DNA of 64,000 nt from Roseiarcus sp963767245 (GCA_963767245.1 CAVYDG010000013.1:515436-579435), one strand, 5' to 3'. Positions 17,318-26,727 are shown, numbered from the stretch's first letter. The notes: a model not told the origin generated them from the letters alone. Program-made: numbers and translations.

Positions 17318-18861
17318 TCACCCTCCTACCACGCTTGCGGACGGCGCGACGCTCTTCCACTCCACGGCGTCTTGCTTGCCCGTCAGAACCTTGAAGAGTG
17401 TGCTTTTCCATCCCGCCAGAAGCGGATATCGAACCGCTGCCGACCCAACCGCAGATCAGTCAGTGTCACGTCCGACAGCCAGTCCGGCAGCGCCGGATCG
17501 ACATAGAGCCTGCCGCGCGGCGCGTCTTGCTGCAGCCCCAGCATCGCCTGCAACAGCATGAACGGCGTTCCCGCCGCCCAGGCCTGCGGTACGTTCGCGC
17601 CCAGATACTGCACGGGGAAACTCGTGGCATCACGCTGCAACCCGCCATAAAGCTCCGGCAGCTGATTCAGCAGGAAATGGCTTGCGGCGCCGCTGATGTC
17701 ACGAGCCACCGCCGCCGCCTCCGCGGCAAATCCGTAGCGCCGCATGCCGAGCGCGATCAGTGAGTTGTCATGCGGCCACACAGCCCCGGTCTGATAGTTG
17801 TATGGATTGAACGCGGGATGATCCGCCGATAGCGTCCGGATTCCCCAACCACTCCACATGTCCTTGCCCATCAGCCGTTTCACCACGCGGCCGGCGCGCT
17901 CCGGCGCGATGATGCCGGACCACAAGCATTGCCCGACATTGGAGGCCGCGGACAGCACCTTCTTCTTCTCGCCGTCCAGTGCGAAGGCATAGAAGCCTGA
18001 CTCTTCGTCCCAGAAATCCTCGTTGAACTTTTCGAACAGCGCTGTCGCCTTCTTGCGCAGCGCGTTCGCGCGGCGCTTGTTGCCGATCTCATCATAGATC
18101 TCGGCCATGCGCAGCCACGCGTCGTAGACATAGCCCTGCAATTCGCACAGCGCCTTCGGTCCGCGCACAAGCGTGCCGTCGGGATACATCACGGCATCTC
18201 CAGAATCCTTCCATGCCATATTCTCATACCCGGCCGTCGAGCGCGTCTGGTATTCTTGGAATCCGTCGCCATCACGATCGCCGTATTTGTCGATCCAGAT
18301 CAGGCATGCCTCGGCATTCGGCAAATGTCGCTCAATCAGAGAACGGTCTCCGGTGGCCCGCCACGCGGCATGCAGCGCCACCAGAAATTGCGGCGTCGCA
18401 TCGGCACTGCCGTAGTACGGCGTGTGAGGGATTAGCTTGAAGTGCGCGAGCTCCCCGTAGCGGAGCTCGTGCAGGATCTTGCCCGGTTCGGCGTCGCGAT
18501 AGTCGTCGCGCTCAGTCGCCTGATACTCGGCCAGCACCTCCAACGCGCCGGAGGCAAATTCTGGATAGACAATCATGGTCTGCAACGAGACGATCAGTGT
18601 GTCGCGGCCGAATAGCGCCACGAACCATGGCAGCCCCGCGGCGGGTACGAACACCATGTGATCGGTGTCTTTCAGCGGCAGCCGCAGGGCAGCCATGTCC
18701 TGTATGCCCTGGTTGTAACAGCGATAGAATTCCTCGTTGCTGGTATCGATCTTCAGCACCGCGCGCTGCCATTCGTTCATCTCGCCCGCATGGTCCGATG
18801 TCGCACTAAAATAAGTACATTTCCGCGGCGCCGGGATGCGCTTCGCGCCATCCTGGCGCAT
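17318..18861 (-). pseudogene. Glycogen debranching enzyme (amylo-alpha-1,6-glucosidase), N-terminally truncated
   Basis: About 510 residues of the catalytic GH133-like (alpha/alpha)6-barrel half of a debranching enzyme. Landmarks are GLPWFVALFGRDTLIVSLQT, NAEACLIWIDKYGDRDGDGF, NMAWKDSGDAVMYPDGTLV, LQGYVYDAWLRMAEIYDEIG and YNYQTGAVWPHDNSLIALGM. The usual N-terminal beta-sandwich domain of ~200-250 residues is absent: homology begins near MNEWQRAVLKIDTSNEEFYR at 18,780 and no partner sequence lies upstream. A single-base shift near 17,410 (one A short in a run of four) separates the last ~30 codons, LFKVLTGKQDAVEWKSVAPS to a stop at 17,320. Truncation makes activity doubtful. Confidence 0.8.
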
Positions 18862-18942
18862 ACGAGCCAGAGCGAGAGTGCATCGGACCGATCCCTCAGG
18901 CGCGCGAACAAGGTCCGGGAACGCCTCGGCGGCGATCCCGGA

Positions 18943-19092
18943 ATGGCGGCCGAGTTTCCGCTAAAACCCAAGGGCATGTGGCGGCGAACCTATGAGCGCC
19001 TGCGCAAGCAAGTCTACAGCGCTGAAAGACGCGCCGATGAAGCCTTGGCGCCTCAAATTGAACGGCTGCTGGCGCGGACTGACAAGCGCTAA
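18943..19092 (+). CDS. Short conserved hypothetical protein, probably 5'-truncated
   Basis: Forty-nine residues, MAAEFPLKPKGMWRRTYERL followed by a helical RKQVYSAERRADEALAPQIE and an Arg/Lys-rich end. I have the impression of similar sequences as the C-terminal part of longer hypothetical proteins in rhizobial and methylobacterial genomes; in-frame similarity may extend upstream of this ATG (VRERLGGDPG), so the real gene was probably longer. It precedes the next hypothetical gene by 20 bases in the same direction. Function unknown. Confidence 0.45.
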   Translation: MAAEFPLKPKGMWRRTYERLRKQVYSAERRADEALAPQIERLLARTDKR

Positions 19093-19112
19093 AGTAAAGG
19101 AAGCTTCTGGGG

Positions 19113-19922
19113 ATGAGCGACAGGAAGAGGGCCAAACCCGCCGAGGCCTCCGGCACCGAGGTCACCCGCTTCAACGCGCTGCGCCACGGCGTGCTGTCGC
19201 GCTACACCGTTCTCCCATGGGAGGATGCGGACGAATACCGCGCCTTGGTCGCCGCGCTCGTCGCCGAACACGCACCGCAGGGACCGACCGAGGAGCATCT
19301 GGTCGAGGAACTGGCCGGCATCCTTTGGCGAAAGCGACGGCTGCGCCTGGCGGAGGCCGCTGCCCATCGCCGGGGGCTCGACGAATCCCTTGAGCCGAGA
19401 AGAGACACCGCGAAGGCGGCGGTGGCGCATCTCGACGCGATCGACGAATCCTGGGACGTCGGGGAGGCCATCCGCGCCACGACTGCTGATACCGAGGACG
19501 ACATCCGTGAGTGGGAGGAGGACGAGGCCATTGTACATCGCGCGCTCAACCTACTCGGTTCCCAACGTAATGACGCCTATGAGGCCGCGCTGGCGGAGTT
19601 GCGCGAGGGCACGCAAGAATGGTGGGCGGAATTTTTGGCGCGTAAGCCAGACGAACTGGACGATGGCGAGAAGGCCGCCACCGCAGACTCCGATGGTCTG
19701 CGCGGCTTTCTAGAGGGAGAAGTGCTGCCCTGGCTAGAGAACCGCAAGAAGGAGCTCGCCAACCGCCCGCTGATCCGGGAGCAGGCGTTTGGAGAGGCAC
19801 TTGATCCCGACAAGCTGGAGCGGCTCGGCCGCTACGAGGTCCATCTCGACCGCAAGCTCGAACGGATGCTCGCCATGTTGCTGCGCCTCAAGGACCTGCG
19901 GCGAGAGAGCGTCGCCGGCTGA
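19113..19922 (+). CDS. Hypothetical protein, 269 residues, charged and helical
   Basis: I do not recognise a domain. The N-terminus TRFNALRHGVLSRYTVLPWE is followed by a long acidic, probably coiled-coil body and ends HLDRKLERMLAMLLRLKDLR. This pattern looks like a family found in several copies in Methylobacterium and other Hyphomicrobiales, often near mobile DNA; that is recollection, not a search result. The frame is clean and the start ATG at 19,113 has a purine-rich stretch before it. It lies between decayed genes, which fits a mobile or repeated gene. Confidence 0.6.
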   Translation: MSDRKRAKPAEASGTEVTRFNALRHGVLSRYTVLPWEDADEYRALVAALVAEHAPQGPTEEHLVEELAGILWRKRRLRLAEAAAHRRGLDESLEPRRDTAKAAVAHLDAIDESWDVGEAIRATTADTEDDIREWEEDEAIVHRALNLLGSQRNDAYEAALAELREGTQEWWAEFLARKPDELDDGEKAATADSDGLRGFLEGEVLPWLENRKKELANRPLIREQAFGEALDPDKLERLGRYEVHLDRKLERMLAMLLRLKDLRRESVAG

Positions 19923-20142
19923 TCCGTTTGGCAAAAGGGTGTCGCGCCGAAGTGGCTTCGCCCCGACCACATCAATCCTTCCTGACTGAAGAGCCTGAGT
20001 TTTCGATCCCTCTTCAAGAATTGGACCACTACGAACTCGTTGAGAGGTGGAAAACCTGCGGGAAGCGCAGTGTCACGGCGAACCCAATCCGGACCCGAGC
20101 CAGCCCAAGCGGCAGAATATGACCTTCATCACGGATTCGGCC

Positions 20143-20913
20143 TCAACGCGGACCGCCCTTACCGTCCATCTGACTGGCCTTGCGAGCCGGGCCGATTCCG
20201 GACAGGATGTGGGTTCGCATCGAACTCCCCGCCCACGCCGGGTCGTGATGCGAGAGCGCCTCCACCACTTCGCGATGATGACGCATGCTGCGCTGGATTT
20301 CTTCGAGCGTGTAACGGCCAAAAATCCGAAGAGTAAGCGGCGCGTCCATCGCCATGGCGATGAGTTTCGCCAGGTGCTCAGACCGAGTTGCGTCGATGAT
20401 GATTCTGTGAAAGCGCGCGTTGGCCGCCGCAAGCTTGATCAGATCCGCGCTGGTTTCCCGCCGCGCCGCCTCCTCCATGACACTGCAAAGGCTCCTGAGT
20501 TCGGCGATTTCTTCATCAGCGATCTCGCCAGCCGCGATCTCGGCGGCGAATGGCTCCAGCATCGCGCGGATGCGAAACATCTGCTCGATCTGGGCCTCGG
20601 ACCACACGGAGACGGTAGCACCAAGGTTCGGCCGAAAATCGAGCAGCCCCTCGACGCTTAGACGGGTCAGCGCATCGCGCACCGGCGTACGGCTGATCCC
20701 GAGTTCGCGCGCCAGGTCGAGTTCCTTGAGACGGCGACCCGCCGGCAACCGCCCGTCGAGGATACGCTGGCGAACCTCCTGGTAGGCGCGTTCGGTGGCG
20801 GTCTGACCCGACTCCGAGGCGTCGCGGAGCTGTGGCTCGACGGTTCGGGATTGCCGCTCGCGCGTCGCGCTCGGCGAAGCGTCTGGCGGCCGGTGCGTCA
20901 GCTCGGAGGACAT
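20143..20913 (-). CDS. GntR-family regulator, FCD subfamily
   Basis: A 256-residue repressor-type regulator. The winged helix-turn-helix spans about residues 40-105 (ERAYQEVRQRILDGRLPAGR, ELDLARELGISRTPVRDALT, RLSVEGLLDFRPNLGATVS). The FCD ligand domain follows, with FRIRAMLEPFAAEIAA, ANARFHRIIIDATRSEHLAK and MRHHREVVEALSHHD. Its FCD His/Asp/Asn ligands usually bind a metal and a small organic acid. A copy of TTAATGTATACAA sits just upstream of its own start and a second copy overlaps the promoter of the hydantoinase operon at 21,867. It is thus the probable substrate-sensing repressor of that operon. AAAGGAG precedes the ATG. Confidence 0.9.
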   Translation of the reverse strand: MSSELTHRPPDASPSATRERQSRTVEPQLRDASESGQTATERAYQEVRQRILDGRLPAGRRLKELDLARELGISRTPVRDALTRLSVEGLLDFRPNLGATVSVWSEAQIEQMFRIRAMLEPFAAEIAAGEIADEEIAELRSLCSVMEEAARRETSADLIKLAAANARFHRIIIDATRSEHLAKLIAMAMDAPLTLRIFGRYTLEEIQRSMRHHREVVEALSHHDPAWAGSSMRTHILSGIGPARKASQMDGKGGPR

Positions 20914-20943
20914 CGCACGCTTCGCTCCTTTACTGATGCGAGA

Positions 20944-20956
20944 TTGTATACATTAA
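20944..20956 (-). promoter_or_regulatory. Candidate GntR operator upstream of gntR gene
   Basis: On the minus strand the sequence reads TTAATGTATACAA, identical to the 13-base motif at 21,827-21,839. It contains the partial palindrome TGTATACA usual for FCD-type GntR sites and overlaps a possible -10 box (TACAAT) of the regulator gene, 31 bases upstream of its start codon. Autorepression is the natural reading. Confidence 0.6.
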
Positions 20957-21066
20957 TGCTGTCGGTCGCCAATGCGCTCCGAATTCGTCGGTCCGTACTC
21001 CCCGGCGTGCGAGCGACAAAGGACTGGTATTGGAGTCTGCATGGAGCGAGGTGGGGAGCCGATGCG

Positions 21067-21738
21067 ATGACTGACGAATCGGGCGATGCGTGGCTTCCCC
21101 TGGACGAAGCAGCCCTACGCCTTGGTGTCAGCCGCATCCGCCTGCGCGAGGCGATCGCCGCCGACGCGGTCTCAGCCCGTCGGGACAATCGCGGCTTCTG
21201 GCGGGTATCGCTGACTGAAGGCGCCGGCGCCGCGATCCGCCGGATCCGTGAAACGCCGGCCGATCCGAGCAAATTGATCGAATTGCTGTTTGACGAGATT
21301 GAGGACCTCAATGCTCTCCTAGACGACCGCACGGCCAGTGAGGCGCTAATGGCCGCGCTGATCGAGCGCCAGCAAATCCTGCTGGACCGGGCCCTGTCCC
21401 TCGCCGAAAAGCCTGCGGCGTCCGGGCGGGACGCAGAGCGGGTCGCCGCGCTCCAGGACCGATCGCAACTGCTCATCAAACAGACGCTCGGCAAGATCGA
21501 GGCCAGAGACGCTGAGGTCTCCCGCCTGACTGACCTCATGGATCGAGCCCTCACCACGGTGGCGGGTCTCGACGCGGAGGTGACCCGGCAGGCGGATGTC
21601 GCGGTGAAGCAGCAGGCCTTGCTCGCGCGCCTGTTCCAGCTCGCGGAAATCAGTCTCGATCGTATCGGCGGCGGAGAAGGCGGCCGCGGGTTGTTCCGGC
21701 GGCTGCGCAACCGCATGAGCAAGCGGCCGCACCGCTAG
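21067..21738 (+). CDS. Hypothetical DNA-binding/coiled-coil protein
   Basis: A 223-residue protein with an N-terminal excisionase/MerR-like helix-turn-helix (WLPLDEAALRLGVSRIRLRE, then FWRVSL). A long helical, probably coiled-coil body follows, with regular Leu/Ile spacing (LLIKQTLGKIEARDAEVSRL), and a basic tail GLFRRLRNRMSKRPHR. The ATG at 21,067 is preceded by GAGGTGGGGAG. This layout recalls small replication/partition accessory or excisionase-like proteins, but no specific family could be named. It sits between the GntR gene and the operon that GntR probably controls. Confidence 0.6.
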   Translation: MTDESGDAWLPLDEAALRLGVSRIRLREAIAADAVSARRDNRGFWRVSLTEGAGAAIRRIRETPADPSKLIELLFDEIEDLNALLDDRTASEALMAALIERQQILLDRALSLAEKPAASGRDAERVAALQDRSQLLIKQTLGKIEARDAEVSRLTDLMDRALTTVAGLDAEVTRQADVAVKQQALLARLFQLAEISLDRIGGGEGGRGLFRRLRNRMSKRPHR

Positions 21739-21802
21739 GGTGCGGTGCATACGAAGCGGGCAAATCGCTTCAATCAAGCGCCGTCACGCCTTAAGATATG
21801 CG

Positions 21803-21839
21803 TTGACTCATGATCCGCCGCTCTCTTTAATGTATACAA
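21803..21839 (+). promoter_or_regulatory. Sigma-70-type promoter overlapped by GntR operator
   Basis: TTGACT at 21,803-21,808, a 17-base spacer and TTTAAT at 21,826-21,831 make a near-consensus vegetative promoter 36 bases before the hydantoinase start. The operator motif TTAATGTATACAA at 21,827-21,839 covers the -10 box and the probable transcription start, an arrangement expected for steric repression by the adjacent GntR protein. Confidence 0.6.
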
Positions 21840-21866
21840 AATGGAGTTCTGCGAGGGTATTGGGGC

Positions 21867-24089
21867 ATGGCGTCTTCGGACGATTTGATTCTCGTTTACG
21901 AACGTCAACTCGCCGACTTCGAGGCTCGCCTTGCCGCCATCGAAAAGGGACGTGAACGCAGTCTCACGACCTCGCCGGCGCCGACCGCGAGCCGGCGCGG
22001 CGCCGGCGGCTACCGTCTTGGAGTTGACGTTGGCGGCACGTTTACCGATCTGCTCCTGCTGGACGAGAGGCGCGCGCGAGTTTTTACCGCCAAGGTTCCT
22101 TCGACTCCAAGCAATTCGTCGATCGGCGTTGTCAACGGTATCAAGAAAATCTGCAGCGAGGCTGGCATCGATCCGACCGAAATCGATGATGTGATGCATG
22201 GCACGACGGTAGCGACCAACACGGTCCTGACGAAGGCTGGCGCGCTGGTTGGGCTCATCACCACGAAGGGCTATCGCGACGTCCTTCAGATCGCGCGATC
22301 CTATGTGCCAGGCGGTCTCGGCGGTTGGGTCATCTACAACAAGGCGCCGCCGCTCGCTCCGCTCGAACTCACGATCGAAGCGACAGAACGGATCGCCGCC
22401 GATGGAAAGGTGCTGATCCCGCTCGATGAGGCGGCGTTGCGCCGAGACCTGAAGGATCTGGCGCGCAAGGGCATCGAAGCGCTGACCGTTTCGCTCTTCA
22501 ACGCTTATGTCGACGGCCGACACGAGCGGCGCATTGCCGAGATTGCGGCCGAAATCATGCCGTCGATTCCGGTATCGATATCGTCCGACGTGATTCCGGA
22601 GATGTACGAATACGAGCGAGCAGAAACCACTGTTGTAAATTCGTACATTCGTCCGGTGGTTTCCAAATATATCGAGAGCCTCGAGAGCGAGCTTTCCCGG
22701 ACGATGAAGGGGATCAAACTCCACATCCTTCGCTCCGACGGCGGCCTCTCTACCGCGCTCTCGGCCGCGGCGAGTCCGGTCAATCTGCTGATGTCTGGGC
22801 CGGCAGGCGGCGTCGCCGGCGCGGTCGGAATCGCCAAGCGCGCTGGCTTCAACAAATTACTCACGTTCGACATGGGGGGCACCTCGACCGACGTCGCGCT
22901 GATCGAGAACGGAACCCCGCAGACGCGGCGCGAAACTCGCGTCGGCGACGTAACCGTGCGCGCCCCTTCGATCGATGTCAGAACCGTCGGGGCCGGAGGC
23001 GGCTCGATCGCCTATGTTCCCGAACTGACGCGCGCACTGCGCGTGGGGCCGCAGTCGGCGGGCGCGGTGCCCGGGCCTGCGGCCTATGGCAAGGGCGGCG
23101 AGGCGCCGACGGTCACCGACGCCAACGTCGTGCTCGGCTACCTGCCCTCCGATTCGAAACTCGGCGGCGACATGACGATCGACCGCAAGCCCGCCGAGAA
23201 GGCGGTCGCGAAAATCGCCGACGCCCTCTCTATGAAGCTAGAAAAGGCTGCCGAAGGCATCGTCAATATCGTCAACGAGAACATGTGCGGCGCGCTCCGG
23301 CTCGTCTCGGTCGAGCAAGGATACGACCCGCGCGACTTTGCACTGATCGCCTTCGGCGGCGCCGGGCCGTTGCACGCCAACGCGCTTGCGAAGCTGATCA
23401 AGAGCTGGCCGGTCATTGTGCCGCCCGGGCCGGGCGTGCTTTGCGCCTTCGGCGATGCGACCACACGCTTGCGCAACGAGGCGTCGCGCACGCTGGTGCA
23501 GCGGTTCGATAACCTCTCCGACCCACAGATACGGACGATCCTCGCCGATCTCGAATCCGACGCCGCAAAGGCCCTCGCCGCCGAAGGGGTCGAGTCCGCA
23601 GGCCAGGAGACCATCTATCAGGTCGACATGCGCTACGCCGGGCAGGGGATGAAACTGACCGTCGACACGACGCCGGCCGATTTCCGCGCCGACGGACTTG
23701 CCGGCGTCGCCAAGCGCTTCGACCGCATGCACGAACAGCTCTTCACCTTCGCGCTTGATGCGGGCCACGAACTTGTTGGGCTTCGTGCTGTCGTGCTTGG
23801 GCCGCAGAAGCCGTTCATCGGAGCCGACCTGCGGCGCGGCGATCCCGATCCGAAGGCGGCAGCGATTCAGCGGACACGGGTCTATGTCGGCGATGGCTGG
23901 CGCGAGGCGACAATCTACGATCGCGCCAAACTAGAAGCCGGCAACCGGATCGAGGGGCCGGCGATCGTGGTCGAAATGGATTCGACAACGTTGATCCTGC
24001 CCGATCATCACGGCCTCGTCGACAAGGTCGGCAACATTCTCATTCGACCCAACGCTGGCGAAGGCGCGAGTCAGGGCTCCGCACGATAG
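21867..24089 (+). CDS. hyuA: Hydantoinase/oxoprolinase subunit A with N-terminal helical extension
   Basis: A 740-residue ATP-dependent amidohydrolase subunit of the HyuA/5-oxoprolinase family. The core begins near residue 48 with YRLGVDVGGTFTDLLLLDE, the phosphate-binding loop of the actin-like ATPase fold. It continues with MHGTTVATNTVLTKAGALVG, DGGLSTALSAAASPVNLLMS, GPAGGVAGAVG, LTFDMGGTSTDVALI and ALIAFGGAGPLHANAL. Ahead of the core are ~47 extra residues containing a predicted helix (DDLILVYERQLADFEARLAA), unusual for the family and resembling the N-terminus of the permease at 29,443. Together with HyuB it would open a cyclic amide or imide ring with ATP, for example a substituted hydantoin or lactam. 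The substrate is not determined. Confidence 0.9.
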   Translation: MASSDDLILVYERQLADFEARLAAIEKGRERSLTTSPAPTASRRGAGGYRLGVDVGGTFTDLLLLDERRARVFTAKVPSTPSNSSIGVVNGIKKICSEAGIDPTEIDDVMHGTTVATNTVLTKAGALVGLITTKGYRDVLQIARSYVPGGLGGWVIYNKAPPLAPLELTIEATERIAADGKVLIPLDEAALRRDLKDLARKGIEALTVSLFNAYVDGRHERRIAEIAAEIMPSIPVSISSDVIPEMYEYERAETTVVNSYIRPVVSKYIESLESELSRTMKGIKLHILRSDGGLSTALSAAASPVNLLMSGPAGGVAGAVGIAKRAGFNKLLTFDMGGTSTDVALIENGTPQTRRETRVGDVTVRAPSIDVRTVGAGGGSIAYVPELTRALRVGPQSAGAVPGPAAYGKGGEAPTVTDANVVLGYLPSDSKLGGDMTIDRKPAEKAVAKIADALSMKLEKAAEGIVNIVNENMCGALRLVSVEQGYDPRDFALIAFGGAGPLHANALAKLIKSWPVIVPPGPGVLCAFGDATTRLRNEASRTLVQRFDNLSDPQIRTILADLESDAAKALAAEGVESAGQETIYQVDMRYAGQGMKLTVDTTPADFRADGLAGVAKRFDRMHEQLFTFALDAGHELVGLRAVVLGPQKPFIGADLRRGDPDPKAAAIQRTRVYVGDGWREATIYDRAKLEAGNRIEGPAIVVEMDSTTLILPDHHGLVDKVGNILIRPNAGEGASQGSAR

Positions 24090-24114
24090 ACGGGAAGGCC
24101 GACACTTCGAGGGA

Positions 24115-26013
24115 ATGCAGCAGATGCCAGCGAAAATCATCGAAGCGAAGGCCGCGCCGTTCAAGCGCACGCCGGTCGATCCGATCACCCTCGACATTGT
24201 CGAAAACGCGCTTCGCAACGCGCGCGTCGAGATGGACGCGGTGCTGTTTCGCACAGCCATGAGCCCCGGGATTCGCGAGCAGCATGACGCCTTTCCAATG
24301 ATCGCCAATCAGGAAGGCAAAATGGTCGTAGGCCAGTTCGGCTCGTTCCTTCACGGCTTCATTGCCGGATACGACGGTACAATCGAAGACGGCGACATTT
24401 TCCTGACCAACGACCCCTATTCTTGCGCTGGTGCAGTCAGCCATCTCAACGACTGGCTCCTCATGATGCCGATTTTCCTCGACGGTCGGCTCGTCTCTTG
24501 GGCGGCGATGTTCGGCCATATGACCGACGTGGGCGGAAAGGTGCCCGGCTCACTGCCGACAGACGCCAAGATGATCTACGAGGAAGGCACCATAATTCCG
24601 CCGGTCAAGATCTTTCGCCACGGGGAGCTGAACGCGGAGATGCTAAACCTTCTCCTCGGCAATACCCGCATGCCGCAATGGAACCGCGCCGACTTTTTCG
24701 CAATCGTCGCAGCGTTGCGACTGGCAGAGCGGCGCGTACGCGAGAACATCGCCCGTTTCGGCATCGACACGTATATCTCGGCCATGTGGGAGATGCTTGA
24801 GCGCAATCGCCGGGCAATGTCGTCGATCATTCAGATGATCATCCCAGAGGGGGATCACCGGGCGCAGTTCGAAGACTGGATCGACGACGACGGCATGGGC
24901 AACGGCCCATATAAGATCGCCTGCACGCTCTGGCGCGAGGGCGAGAAGGCGATCTTCGATTTCAACGGCTGCGATCCCCAGTCGCTGTCATCGATCAATT
25001 TTCTCTTGAACGAAGAAATGTTCAAGATGTTCTTCGGCGCCTTCACCATCCACCTCTTCGATCCGCAAATTCTGTTCAACGACGGCTTCTACGATCTGCT
25101 CGAAGTTCGGATCCCGCCAGGATGCATCTTGAAGCCGAAGAAGCCGGCCGCGCTCTCGTGCCGCACTCACATGCTTGGGCGTATTTTTGACCTGATGGGC
25201 GGCCTCCTCGGCCAGGGCGCGCCCGAAGCGCTCAACGCCGCGGGCTTCTCCGACAGCCCGCATTTCATGTATTCGGGCTTCAACGGCAAAGGCGAGTGGT
25301 ATCAGCTCTTTCAGATCGGGTTTGGCGGCATCCCCGGACGTCCGGCAGGTGACGGGCCCGACGGCCATTCCCTCTGGCCCGCCTTCACCAACGTGCCCAA
25401 CGAATTCCTCGAGGCTTATTTTCCCCTGCGCATACTCGAATACGCCACGATCCCGGACTCGGGCGGCGCGGGCCTGCACCGAGGCGGCAACGGCGTCACC
25501 ATCGCCTACGAGATGCTGGAGCCGGGCGAGATCTCGATCCACGACGATCGCTGGTTCACCTATCCCTGGGGCGTCAATGGCGGCGCGCCGGGCATGCGTT
25601 CGACCAAACGGCTCGTGCGGAACAATGGCGCCGCGGAGAATATTCCGTCGAAATGCGATCGGATCCACGTCGAGCCGGGCGACGTCCTGCACTTCAACAC
25701 CTGGGGCGGCGGAGGCTGGGGCGACCCCCTGAAGAGGGAGCTGGACAAGGTTGCGGCCGACGTCGCGCGCGGTCTCGTCTCTCCAAAAGGAGCGGCGCGC
25801 TACGGGCTAGTGATCGGCTCAGACGGGCGCGTCGACGGGCCGGGCACCGAAAAACTGCGGCGCGACATGGTGGCCAAGCGCGGTTCAACCGCTCTTTTCG
25901 ACCGCGGATTCAAATCTATCGCCGAGTTGCGTGCGCGCTGCAAGGCTGAGACGGGATTTGAGGCGCCGAGCGAGCCGCGCTTCAGGACGAGCTATAAGAT
26001 GGCCGCCGAGTAG
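24115..26013 (+). CDS. hyuB: Hydantoinase/oxoprolinase subunit B
   Basis: A 632-residue partner of HyuA. Typical landmarks are VDPITLDIVENALRNARVEM near residue 20, GQFGSFLHGFIAGYDGTIED, DIFLTNDPYSCAGAVSHLND, VPLD-type glycine-rich patches and, near the end, SGGAGLHRGGNGVTIAYEML with GDVLHFNTWGGGGWGDPLKR. It begins 25 bases after hyuA and precedes an isochorismatase-family gene by 15 bases, so the genes form one operon. In N-methylhydantoin breakdown, HyuAB yields N-carbamoylsarcosine, which fits the next gene, but other cyclic substrates such as lactams are equally possible. Confidence 0.9.
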   Translation: MQQMPAKIIEAKAAPFKRTPVDPITLDIVENALRNARVEMDAVLFRTAMSPGIREQHDAFPMIANQEGKMVVGQFGSFLHGFIAGYDGTIEDGDIFLTNDPYSCAGAVSHLNDWLLMMPIFLDGRLVSWAAMFGHMTDVGGKVPGSLPTDAKMIYEEGTIIPPVKIFRHGELNAEMLNLLLGNTRMPQWNRADFFAIVAALRLAERRVRENIARFGIDTYISAMWEMLERNRRAMSSIIQMIIPEGDHRAQFEDWIDDDGMGNGPYKIACTLWREGEKAIFDFNGCDPQSLSSINFLLNEEMFKMFFGAFTIHLFDPQILFNDGFYDLLEVRIPPGCILKPKKPAALSCRTHMLGRIFDLMGGLLGQGAPEALNAAGFSDSPHFMYSGFNGKGEWYQLFQIGFGGIPGRPAGDGPDGHSLWPAFTNVPNEFLEAYFPLRILEYATIPDSGGAGLHRGGNGVTIAYEMLEPGEISIHDDRWFTYPWGVNGGAPGMRSTKRLVRNNGAAENIPSKCDRIHVEPGDVLHFNTWGGGGWGDPLKRELDKVAADVARGLVSPKGAARYGLVIGSDGRVDGPGTEKLRRDMVAKRGSTALFDRGFKSIAELRARCKAETGFEAPSEPRFRTSYKMAAE

Positions 26014-26028
26014 CGGCGCGGAGGACCG

Positions 26029-26709
26029 ATGTCAGTTAGCGTCGCCGAGGGGCTGGACGAGAACTATGCTCGGGCTGGCTACCACGCAGCTCAGACTTGG
26101 GGGGCTCGTCCGGCGCTGATCCTCGTCGACTTCGCACAGGCCTATTTCGAGTCGAGTTCCCCGCTGTTCGGAGGGGAAGGCTGCAGGATTGCTCTCGCCT
26201 CGGCGCTGCGTTTGCGGACAGTCGCCCACGATTGCGGTCTTCCAGTCGTCCTGACCGAGGTCGTCTATCGTAAGGGCGGCGCCGACGGAGGCGTTTTCTT
26301 CCGCAAGGCGCCCGTGCTCTCCTGTTTCGTCGCAGGCAGCGCGACGCAGCGCTACGCCGAAGGACTGACCCCGCGCCAAGAAGAACTCATCGTCTCCAAG
26401 CAATACCCGAGCGCATTCTTCGGCACGAGCCTCGCCGCAACCTTGACTTCCGCGGGCGTCGACACGCTCGTCATCACCGGAGTCACGACCTCGGGATGCG
26501 TCCGAGCTACTTGCGTCGACAGCATGAGTTCTGGGTTCATCACGATCGTTGCGCGAGAAGGCGTCGGCGACCGCGACCCGCGACCGCATGAAGCGAACCT
26601 CTACGACATGAACGCCAAATACGCGGACGTCGCGCCCGAAACCCGGGTGTCGGAATATTTCCGCTCGAAGGCGCATTGGAGTTCGTCCGACCGAAACAGC
26701 AGAACTTAA
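26029..26709 (+). CDS. Isochorismatase-family amidohydrolase (N-carbamoylsarcosine amidase/maleamate amidase-like)
   Basis: A 226-residue cysteine hydrolase. The catalytic triad of the family is visible: Asp in ALILVDFAQAYFE, Lys in ELIVSKQYPSAFFGT and Cys in VITGVTTSGCVRATCVDSM. Within the family, the spacing and the presence of hyuAB upstream favour a carbamoyl- or amide-hydrolysing member such as N-carbamoylsarcosine amidohydrolase, which releases ammonia, CO2 and sarcosine. Maleamate or nicotinamide-type amidases are alternatives. No signal peptide is present. A sarcosine oxidase operon about 10 kb upstream could consume such a product. Confidence 0.82.
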   Translation: MSVSVAEGLDENYARAGYHAAQTWGARPALILVDFAQAYFESSSPLFGGEGCRIALASALRLRTVAHDCGLPVVLTEVVYRKGGADGGVFFRKAPVLSCFVAGSATQRYAEGLTPRQEELIVSKQYPSAFFGTSLAATLTSAGVDTLVITGVTTSGCVRATCVDSMSSGFITIVAREGVGDRDPRPHEANLYDMNAKYADVAPETRVSEYFRSKAHWSSSDRNSRT

Positions 26710-26727
26710 CGCGAGGGAGAGAGACCG

